Source: Deltaproteobacteria bacterium (GTDB taxonomy: Bacteria; Desulfobacterota_B; Binatia; UBA9968). Taken from it: a DNA stretch of 5,910 nucleotides. The first letter of the stretch is position 1. Each line of letters opens with the position of its first letter. The position numbers and the translations under genes are program-made. The stretch covers positions 1-5,910 of the forward strand of contig JAPUHZ010000254.1 in NCBI GenBank assembly GCA_027297485.1, read 5' to 3'. This document shows, one piece after another, positions 1 through 5,643 of the stretch. The notes under the pieces are model-generated. The model saw only the letters and a list, made by a program, of their open reading frames with translations, searched no databases and had not been told where the DNA came from.

Positions 1-781
1 CGCTCAGGGCGATGAACCCTAATTTGACATCCAGGACTTGTCGAAACGCCATCGCTACAATCGTGGCGAGGAATCCCCCGACTACTATGAACGCAAACAA
101 TCGATCGGGCAGCTGAGCATCGATGGGAAGATGGTCGGCGGATTCGGGCCCCTCTTGATCTGGTTGGAGGGAGGACCGAAAGCCGTACAGGTACATGGTT
201 CCGAGCGTCACCACAAAGGTCACCATGAGAATCGGAAACGAAGAGGGTCGTCCGGCCTGCCAGATGAAGTCCAGGAATTCAGCACCCGAAACACTGTGCA
301 GCATCTGAGGCGGCAGATCGCCCAACAGGAGTGCCGTGCCCATAAAGTTGGCACTGAATCCGATCATCAGGATCACTGGCGTCAGGGGAAGACGCAGGTG
401 CCGAATGATCGGTAAGGCCACGGGAGCCAACTTCAAGATCACGACCACGTTGTCTACGACGACCGAGAGCAGCCCCGCCATCATGGAAAGGATCATGACC
501 AGGAGTCCCGAATGTCCACGTGACAGACGCAGCGCCTGAACTGACAGCCACTCCGGCACGCCCGTCTTGCCAAAGTAGCCTGCAATCACCCAGATGCTCA
601 CCAGGATAGCCATGACGTTCCAATCCACGGACAGGAACGCCTCCACCTCGCTCATCACCCCGGTCCAGACCATGGCCAACACCCCGAGCAGGGCCGCCAC
701 GGAGCTATCAATGATTCCCGTAAGCACGACCAAGATGGTCACCAGGAAGATTGCCAGGGTCAGCCACGCTGTCATTTCCAT
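1..781 (-). CDS. ArsB/NhaD-type ion transporter, N-terminal part (runs off left edge)
   Basis: This is an open frame of 260 codons with no stop before the window edge, so the C-terminus is missing. The product is a polytopic inner-membrane protein. Hydrophobic segments lie near residues 4-22, 26-43, 54-70, 92-108, 112-128, 132-155, 182-201 and 227-246, with a polar loop at about 202-226. Two signatures resemble the ion transporter superfamily (ArsB, NhaD, P-protein). One is VVVDNVVVILKLAPV near residues 107-121, with Asp110-Asn111 where ArsB-like proteins have a DN pair in a re-entrant segment. The other is GTALLLGDLPPQM at 148-160, matching the family's GTATLIGDPPN-like motif. Such proteins export anions or exchange Na+/H+; the substrate here cannot be told. 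ATG 781 is preferred over ATG 775 because an AGAGGA box lies 8 bases upstream of it. A 356-bp gap separates it from the redox operon, so it is probably transcribed independently. Family call is fairly sure; arsenite specificity is not supported. Confidence 0.8.
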   Translation of the reverse strand, partial: MEMTAWLTLAIFLVTILVVLTGIIDSSVAALLGVLAMVWTGVMSEVEAFLSVDWNVMAILVSIWVIAGYFGKTGVPEWLSVQALRLSRGHSGLLVMILSMMAGLLSVVVDNVVVILKLAPVALPIIRHLRLPLTPVILMIGFSANFMGTALLLGDLPPQMLHSVSGAEFLDFIWQAGRPSSFPILMVTFVVTLGTMYLYGFRSSLQPDQEGPESADHLPIDAQLPDRLFAFIVVGGFLATIVAMAFRQVLDVKLGFIALS

Positions 782-789
782 CGGGAGAT

Positions 790-795
790 TCCTCT
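790..795 (-). promoter_or_regulatory. Ribosome binding site of the ArsB/NhaD-like gene
   Basis: On the minus strand the sequence reads AGAGGA, with 8 bases between it and ATG 781. This spacing decides between two in-frame ATG codons two codons apart (781 and 775) in favour of the upstream one. Confidence 0.6.
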
Positions 796-835
796 ATTAC
801 CTGTTGGATCTGTGTTTAATCTCTACGGGTTAATT

Positions 836-855
836 CTCCGCAGCTTGCTGCGGGG
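836..855. repeat. REP-like short hairpin
   Basis: A near-perfect palindrome with arms CTCCGCAG and CTGCGGGG around a CTTG tetraloop gives 8 pairs, one of them a T-G wobble. It is followed on the plus strand by TAGTTCATT, which recalls the short conserved tail of REP-type elements associated with RAYT (IS200-like) transposases. The resemblance is from memory. No T-run follows on either strand, so an intrinsic terminator is unlikely. It lies 55 bp upstream of the transporter start and would sit in or near its 5' leader. Confidence 0.5.
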
Positions 856-893
856 TAGTTCATTTTGGGTTTAGGGAATCGGATAAACGATGA

Positions 894-963
894 CTCGCCC
901 CGTGAAATAATGGCGTGAATGAAAAGTTAACGCTTCTGTGAAAAGGATATTCCACGGGGCGAG
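894..963. repeat. Inverted repeat with perfect 11-bp arms
   Basis: CTCGCCCCGTG at 894-904 is the exact reverse complement of CACGGGGCGAG at 953-963. Four of the next five positions inward also pair (906-909 with 948-951), giving 15 of 16 pairs around an AT-rich core of roughly 38 bases. The arms are GC-rich while the core is AT-rich. The form suits a small non-autonomous mobile element, a REP doublet or a long cruciform. No target-site duplication was recognised. Confidence 0.6.
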
Positions 964-1039
964 CCGTAAAGGCGCAAAGCACGCCAAGTTTGGAGAAATA
1001 GGAACATATTTTTCTTTGCGGTCTTGGCGTCTTGGCGCG
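964..1039. repeat. MITE-like imperfect inverted repeat with 9-bp periodicity
   Basis: The left arm (964-988) and right arm (1014-1038) pair imperfectly: 17 Watson-Crick and 2 wobble pairs over 25 positions, around a 25-base AT-rich loop. Each arm is itself built from a roughly 9-base unit of the form CTTTGCGNN/CTTGGCGTN, for example CTTTGCGGT then CTTGGCGT then CTTGGCGC at 1014-1038. Repeats of this CGCAAAG/CGCCAAG type are, from memory, widespread in intergenic DNA of environmental bacteria. It abuts the preceding inverted repeat directly, so the two may be one composite element. Confidence 0.5.
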
Positions 1040-1137
1040 AAAAACTTTATTGAAGTCGTTCTGTTGAACATTTTATCGGTAAAAATCTAACGATTGTAGG
1101 GTGGGATGAAAGGTCGCGGGGCTCTCGCTACACTTTT

Positions 1138-3978
1138 TTATGATTGCGGATTACCTTTGCTAAAATAATAGGCCTCTGGTGCAGGCTTATAAGACCGTGG
1201 CAGCCAAAGGGGGCGACGCAAGTTGTCGGGCCCAGGGGCCGGACGGGCCATTTCAAGCCACCGTCTATAGACCTCATGGGCCTTTACCGTATCGACAAAG
1301 ATATCCCCGTATCGGTCTTCAGGCCCCGTCCTCTCTACTTTCACTTTCTGGTGCCAGCAGTGCTGGCCGCTGATGAAATCAGGCTGAACTGGAAAGGTGA
1401 GGTTCTGGTGTACTCCCCCGTCCTCCCACCATATTCGCTCGGAGTCCGCGTCCTCGCTTTTAAAAGGCCTCACGCCGTGGATCTGGCGCATCTTCCATTT
1501 TCCCGGCTCGACCTGCTTCAAGTCAACCAGGGCTGTGGACCAATGTGCTCCGCCCGCCTCTTCCTGCAATCGCCAGCGACCGAGGTGATGAGAGCAGGCG
1601 ATAACGCCGGGTCGGATTCCTTCGGTGACCCAGACCTTGTCCACAAAGTAACCGATCTCCGTGCAGACTTTGAGAAGGTCTCCGGTCGCAATCTTCAGCC
1701 TCTGTGCATCCTGAGGATGGATCCATAGTGGATTGCTGTGGGAGATTTCATAGAGCCATTTGGCATTTCCGGAGCGACTATGAATAAGGGTCGGGAGGCG
1801 AAAGGTTGGCAGAAGCAGCATTTCGCCTTTTTCCTGATCAATGTTATCCCGATGGACATGGCTCTTGATATAACCAGGGATCGCGTATTCCGGCCACTTC
1901 CACTCCTTTAAGGTCTTGGAATAGAATTCCAGTTTGCGCGAGGGAGTGGGGAAACCAACGTGTCCTGTTCCGTCTGTTTCAACTCCGATAGGATTACTTG
2001 CCTTCGTGATCACCTTCGTGACCGGGTCCACGTGAGACCCTTCAAGATCTGCGGATTTGAGTCTCTTTTCGTGTGTCTGGTACGCATTTTCTTCTACCAA
2101 GAAGGCTCCGTATTTCCGCATGTAGTCCAGTGGGGTCATCCCTTCTTTGGCTGCTGCATCGGGAAGACCCGGTACGCTGTTTTCAAAGATCCAGCCGTAG
2201 TACTCCTCCAAGGTCAGCTTTCGACCGGGGCGATAGGGGGATTCGAAATATTTACGGATTCCCAGCGAGCCGTCGGGGTCAATTCGCCAGGAAAGCTCGA
2301 TCCAGAACTCGTCCTCCTCCCACACCTCACCCAACCCGGCCTCCATATGCGCCTCGTAAGTGGAGGCGAATTTATTCCCCTGTTTTTCCAGCGCAACCCG
2401 GAGGACCGGCTGGCGGAATCCGATCCATCGTGCGGCATGGGTTTCCTGGCTCATTAGGTCGTGCCGCTCTGAGGCATGCCCCATGGGAAGTACATAGTCG
2501 GCAAACAATGCCGTCTCGCTCCAGATCGGGGTTAGGCAGGCGTGGCATTCTACCTTGCTCTCGTCCGTCAGGACCTCCATCCAGCTCATCCCGTCGGGAT
2601 TGGTCCAGACCGGATTGTAGACGCGCGTGAAATAGACGGTGAGCTTTCCCCTTCCTTCCTTGAGAAAGTGGGGGAGGAGAAAACTCATCTCGAAAAAGGC
2701 CAAAGGGTACTCTCGCGGCCACATCAACTCGCTCCAGACCTTGGCCGGAGGGGGCATCATGGGAGGTTGGGGGATAAACTTGTCCGAGGAGTTGGGCGAA
2801 GTGCCGCCGGGCGTTCCCACAGCACCCATCAACACAACCAGGAACTCTAGGGCACGTGCCACCTGCCACCCGCCGAGGTTACCCGATGCGGCGTTGCGCC
2901 AGACGTGAGTGGACAGTGCGGAACCCGCACGCCCGACCTCATGGGCCACCTCAACTATCAGACGCGCGGGGACACCAGACTCTCCTTCGGCAAATTCCGG
3001 ACTGTATTTTGCATAGAGCTCTTTCAGCAGTTGCAAAAAGGTCTCAAAGTCCTGTGGTCTATCTGCATGCTCTTCGCGCAGGTACTCCTCCCAGTTGACC
3101 CATCTTTTCAGAAACTCGCGATCGTAGAGATCCTCCTGAAGGATGACGTTGCACATGGCCAGTAGCAATGCCGCCTCTGAACCAGGCCAGGGAGAAAGCC
3201 AGTAATCGGCCTTGGAGGCAGTGTTGGAGAGCCTGGTGTCGATTACGCATAGTTTTGCGCCCTTCATTTTCCCATCGATGATTCTCTGGGCATGGGGGTT
3301 GAAATAGTGGCCGGCTTCCAGGTGAGAACTCAACAGAAGGATAAATCGTGCCCTGGCATGGTCCGGAGAAGGGCGGTCTATGCCGCACCAGAAGGCATAA
3401 CCGACTCGAGCTGAGGCTGAGCAAACATTGGTGTGACTGTTGTGGGCATCGAGGCCCCATGCATGCATGATCCTCTGGTGATAGATGAGCTCGTGGCCGG
3501 GTCGGCCCACGTGGTACATGATCTCATTATGCCGGTTCTCTTGAAGGGCCTTCCGGATCCGACCTGCAAGGTCCTCCAGGACCTCATCCCAACTCACCCT
3601 CTGCCATTTACCCTCTCCTCGCTTTCCTGCTCTCTTCAGCGGATAAAGGATCCGCTCAGGGTCGTTGACCTGGTTGATAGTGGCCGGTCCCTTAGCACAG
3701 TTGCGTCCCCGGCTGCCGGGGTGGGCCGGGTTACCTTCGAATTTTCGTATTCGAAAGTTGTCCTTGTCTACGTAGGCAAGCAGACCGCAACCTGCCTCGC
3801 AGTTGAAACAGATAGTGGGAATCAACATGTAGCGTTTTTCGACCCTCTTGGGCCAATGGGCAGGATCATACTCCGTCCAGTCATCCCAACGTTCCGGCGG
3901 GGGAAAACTGGCCAGACCTCCCTGTGGAGGTTCAAGTCCAGCTGCTACAGGGTGAAGAGGTTGGAGCTTTTCATTCAT
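1138..3978 (-). CDS. Molybdopterin oxidoreductase catalytic subunit (DMSO reductase family), substrate unknown
   Basis: A 946-residue catalytic subunit of a complex iron-sulfur molybdoenzyme. The N-terminal Fe4S4 domain (about 52-107) carries Cys57, Cys60, Cys64 and Cys94 for one [4Fe-4S] cluster, followed by the conserved Lys96. The main molybdopterin domain runs to about 540. Within it TNVCSASARVG (183-193) places Cys186 as the likely molybdenum ligand. The C-terminal dinucleotide-binding domain starts near 715, preceded by the typical TPSRKLEFYS stretch (678-687). Cys186 is followed by Ser, whereas formate dehydrogenases have Cys or SeCys followed by His, so formate is unlikely as substrate. 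The N-terminus has no twin-arginine or Sec signal, implying a cytoplasmic location. A Trp-rich tail (802-946) extends the protein beyond the core. ATG 3978 follows a GAGGAG box. The gene sits 14 bp downstream of its presumed electron-transfer and anchor partner. Family is certain; reaction and direction are unknown. Confidence 0.95.
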   Translation of the reverse strand: MNEKLQPLHPVAAGLEPPQGGLASFPPPERWDDWTEYDPAHWPKRVEKRYMLIPTICFNCEAGCGLLAYVDKDNFRIRKFEGNPAHPGSRGRNCAKGPATINQVNDPERILYPLKRAGKRGEGKWQRVSWDEVLEDLAGRIRKALQENRHNEIMYHVGRPGHELIYHQRIMHAWGLDAHNSHTNVCSASARVGYAFWCGIDRPSPDHARARFILLLSSHLEAGHYFNPHAQRIIDGKMKGAKLCVIDTRLSNTASKADYWLSPWPGSEAALLLAMCNVILQEDLYDREFLKRWVNWEEYLREEHADRPQDFETFLQLLKELYAKYSPEFAEGESGVPARLIVEVAHEVGRAGSALSTHVWRNAASGNLGGWQVARALEFLVVLMGAVGTPGGTSPNSSDKFIPQPPMMPPPAKVWSELMWPREYPLAFFEMSFLLPHFLKEGRGKLTVYFTRVYNPVWTNPDGMSWMEVLTDESKVECHACLTPIWSETALFADYVLPMGHASERHDLMSQETHAARWIGFRQPVLRVALEKQGNKFASTYEAHMEAGLGEVWEEDEFWIELSWRIDPDGSLGIRKYFESPYRPGRKLTLEEYYGWIFENSVPGLPDAAAKEGMTPLDYMRKYGAFLVEENAYQTHEKRLKSADLEGSHVDPVTKVITKASNPIGVETDGTGHVGFPTPSRKLEFYSKTLKEWKWPEYAIPGYIKSHVHRDNIDQEKGEMLLLPTFRLPTLIHSRSGNAKWLYEISHSNPLWIHPQDAQRLKIATGDLLKVCTEIGYFVDKVWVTEGIRPGVIACSHHLGRWRLQEEAGGAHWSTALVDLKQVEPGKWKMRQIHGVRPFKSEDADSERIWWEDGGVHQNLTFPVQPDFISGQHCWHQKVKVERTGPEDRYGDIFVDTVKAHEVYRRWLEMARPAPGPDNLRRPLWLPRSYKPAPEAYYFSKGNPQS

Positions 3979-3988
3979 GCCGTCGGAT

Positions 3989-3994
3989 CTCCTC
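3989..3994 (-). promoter_or_regulatory. Ribosome binding site of the molybdopterin gene, overlapping the upstream stop
   Basis: On the minus strand GAGGAG lies 10 bases before ATG 3978 and overlaps the TGA stop (3993-3995) of the upstream gene. This arrangement suggests translational coupling of the two subunits. It also supports ATG 3978 as the start of the catalytic subunit. Confidence 0.7.
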
Positions 3995-5525
3995 AGCTCA
4001 TCGGAACTGCCTGGCCTGCTTTAACCCAAAGGTCTTCAAATGCCCAGAGACCACCCAGAGCAAGAAATGAGGCCAGGGAGACAAGAATATGATCAGCCCC
4101 GTTTTGGTAACCGGACCAAATAATAAGAATGAAGGGAAGCAACGCACCCAGTCCAACCACGAGGCCCCAGAATTTTCCACTCAAGGATCCTTTCTTTAAA
4201 AGATCTGTCGCCCTCTTAACGTCCTCACTGATAGGAGTAAGCGCTATCTCTCCCAGCATGACGGCAAGACTCAGGAACAGGGAGATGCTGAGGATTTTAA
4301 CGAGGACGTCCATGACATTTGAGCCGGTCTGGAGTATCGACCCGATGATGATCAGCGTTGCCGCGCCCGCGGTAATTGCCTGAAGCAGAAGGTGCCAGAG
4401 AAAGAGGGGACTCTGCCACAGGTCGCGCCCCTTTGCTTGGGCAAAGAGAAAGGCAGAGTAACAAGCAGAACAAACAGCCAGGATTGCGCTTGACCAGAAG
4501 AGAGCTTTGGGAACAGAACTCCATATGAGGCCAAATAGTAGCCACAGGGAAGCTAGGAGTCCGTAGATCATAAGTATGATGCCCCCCAGGACAAGCCAGG
4601 ACCTAAAGTTGGGTTTGGTTAGAAGATAGTAAAATCTTTCGGGTCGCTTGAGGTCGATGACCAGGAGAAATGTGGTCAGGCCGGTAAAGATCAGCGCTAG
4701 CGCAGGGCTGACAACGTTGAGTAATAGTGTCTCCTCTTTATGGCCAATACCCAAAAGAAAAGCCGCAACGAGAAGTGCCCCTGCAGCGACCGACTTGGTC
4801 CATAGATACGATGCGATCATTCTTCCCCAGGGTTGTGAGTGCGGCACGTCGTAAACTACTCGTGCTGCGCCATTGGAATTGCCGTTTTTATTCTTTGCCA
4901 GGGCGTAGAGGTCCTTGCCCGGCTGTTTTTCCGCCCAAAGATAGGAGCCCTGGGGCTCCATCATCGTAGGTTGCAGCAGGTCTCCATCAACACCCACGTA
5001 AAAGAGTTTTGGCCTAGTTCCCTTCTCCGGCTTGCGCACAGTGACTTTCTGCATAGCCACGATCTGACTTACCTTGCTTGCAGGATCGTCGAGATCCCCG
5101 GAAATGATAGCTTGAGTTGGACAGACAACCTCACAGGACGGCTTGAGGCCTACTTCTACCCGGTGGGCACAGAAGTTACACTTTGCTGCGGTGTTTGAAT
5201 TGGGGTCGATGTAGAGGGCATCATAGGGACAGGCTAGCATGCAGGATTTACAACCAATGCAGCGTTCTTTATCGAAATCCACAATACCGTCCGGGCGGCG
5301 GAAGAGAGAGACCGTGGGGCATATCTCAATACAGGGAGCATCATCGCAGTGGTTACATCTAAGTACGGCAAAATGGCGGCTGGTATTTGGAAATTTCCCC
5401 TTCTCGATGTACTTTACCCATGTGCGATTTACACCAATGGGGACATCGTGCTCTTCCTTGCACGCGACCGTGCAGGCGTGACAGCCAATACAGCGATTTT
5501 GGTCTATGACAAAACTGTAGCGCAT
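3993..5525 (-). CDS. Fused four-cluster ferredoxin and NrfD/PsrC-like membrane anchor
   Basis: A 510-residue protein joining two subunits that are usually separate. The N-terminal third is a DmsB/PsrB/NrfC-type electron-transfer domain with four complete cysteine sets: 12/15/18/22, 57/60/65/69, 89/92/95/99 and 116/119/131/135. These sixteen residues can bind four [4Fe-4S] clusters. A linker at about 140-238 includes a low-complexity KNKNGNSNGA stretch (211-220). The rest is an NrfD-family anchor with about eight membrane helices, near 240-262, 268-290, 310-335, 340-362, 375-398, 405-427, 452-472 and 478-498. DLKRPERFYYLL (291-302) is typical of the family. NrfD proteins exchange electrons with quinones. 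No signal peptide is present, so the cluster domain should face the cytoplasm. It is first in the operon, ahead of the catalytic subunit. An in-frame TGA two codons upstream fixes ATG 5525 as the start. Confidence 0.93.
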   Translation of the reverse strand: MRYSFVIDQNRCIGCHACTVACKEEHDVPIGVNRTWVKYIEKGKFPNTSRHFAVLRCNHCDDAPCIEICPTVSLFRRPDGIVDFDKERCIGCKSCMLACPYDALYIDPNSNTAAKCNFCAHRVEVGLKPSCEVVCPTQAIISGDLDDPASKVSQIVAMQKVTVRKPEKGTRPKLFYVGVDGDLLQPTMMEPQGSYLWAEKQPGKDLYALAKNKNGNSNGAARVVYDVPHSQPWGRMIASYLWTKSVAAGALLVAAFLLGIGHKEETLLLNVVSPALALIFTGLTTFLLVIDLKRPERFYYLLTKPNFRSWLVLGGIILMIYGLLASLWLLFGLIWSSVPKALFWSSAILAVCSACYSAFLFAQAKGRDLWQSPLFLWHLLLQAITAGAATLIIIGSILQTGSNVMDVLVKILSISLFLSLAVMLGEIALTPISEDVKRATDLLKKGSLSGKFWGLVVGLGALLPFILIIWSGYQNGADHILVSLASFLALGGLWAFEDLWVKAGQAVPMS

Positions 5526-5526
5526 T

Positions 5527-5530
5527 CCTC
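5527..5530 (-). promoter_or_regulatory. Unusually close ribosome binding site of the fused ferredoxin/anchor gene
   Basis: GAGG on the minus strand is separated from ATG 5525 by only one base, closer than the usual 5-9. A start further upstream is excluded by an in-frame TGA at 5529-5531, and a downstream start would lose the first cysteine set. The start therefore stands. Initiation may be weak or may use the AAAG a few bases further upstream. Confidence 0.4.
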
Positions 5531-5546
5531 AACACTTTCAGGTGTC

Positions 5547-5576
5547 TTGATTGAGTCAGCTGTATAGTCATAAATT
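5547..5576 (+). promoter_or_regulatory. Weak candidate promoter for the CoA-transferase gene
   Basis: TTGATT (5547-5552) and TAAATT (5571-5576) are 18 bases apart and point towards the gene starting at 5644. The match to sigma70 consensus is modest. If real, it would overlap the opposing promoter, so the two genes could interfere or be co-regulated. Confidence 0.22.
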
Positions 5577-5589
5577 TAGTTTTTAGCAA
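5561..5589 (-). promoter_or_regulatory. Sigma70-like promoter of the redox operon
   Basis: On the minus strand TTGCTA (5584-5589) and TATACA (5561-5566) are separated by exactly 17 bases. Each matches consensus at four of six positions. The implied transcription start near 5554 gives a leader of roughly 28 bases before ATG 5525. Confidence 0.45.
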
Positions 5590-5610
5590 GCGGATTTCTC
5601 ATGTGCTTGC
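5586..5610. promoter_or_regulatory. Candidate operator: inverted repeat GCAAGC-N13-GCTTGC
   Basis: GCAAGC (5586-5591) and its exact reverse complement GCTTGC (5605-5610) are 13 bases apart. The repeat overlaps the -35 element of the redox-operon promoter and is centred about 44 bases upstream of its predicted start. That position fits a dimeric activator contacting polymerase or a repressor. The repeat lies between the two divergent genes and could control both. No known regulator family was recognised from the half-site. Confidence 0.35.
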
Positions 5611-5643
5611 AGGATGGCGCATGAATTAGGTAGATAAGGCTCC

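Larger units (their letters stand above)
782..1137. other. Gene-free intergenic stretch with three palindromic elements
   Basis: This 356-bp region lies between the stop of the molybdopterin gene and the start of the transporter gene, both on the minus strand. I find no credible coding region in it. It holds three adjacent inverted-repeat structures, at 836-855, 894-963 and 964-1039, listed separately. From 1040 to 1137 the sequence is AT-rich and then GC-rich. It contains a TGTAGGGTGGG string at 1095-1105 resembling a common intergenic repeat motif, but no clear structure. No GC-rich hairpin followed by a T-run on the minus strand was found, so termination of the redox operon is unexplained. 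No convincing promoter for the transporter was recognised. Confidence 0.6.

Noticed and set aside
279..623. Minus-strand open frame of 114 codons in the transporter region
   Set aside because: It is in another frame than the membrane protein, which has coherent hydrophobic segments and family motifs across the whole 1-781 interval.
871..1071. Minus-strand open frame of 66 codons in the intergenic stretch
   Set aside because: It consists almost entirely of the two inverted-repeat elements and has no recognisable product.
1095..1139. TGTAG/CTACA pair followed by six T residues on the plus strand, as a possible terminator
   Set aside because: The stem is only 5 bp with a 28-base loop, and no plus-strand gene lies upstream for it to terminate.
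1144..1728. Open plus-strand frame of 194 codons opposite the 3' end of the molybdopterin gene
   Set aside because: It is a shadow of a conserved coding region on the other strand, and the product is not recognisable.
1960..2630. Two overlapping plus-strand open frames inside the molybdopterin gene
   Set aside because: They lie opposite the conserved catalytic domain, and their Arg/Pro/Ser-rich products look like antisense translation.
3433..4092. Open plus-strand frame of 219 codons opposite the molybdopterin gene and the anchor gene
   Set aside because: It is antisense to two clearly recognisable genes, has low-complexity and unrecognisable composition, and has no supporting ribosome binding site.
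3993..5525. Possible haem-binding CxxCH motifs in the fused electron-transfer protein
   Set aside because: None is present; all conserved cysteines fit the four [4Fe-4S] cluster sets.
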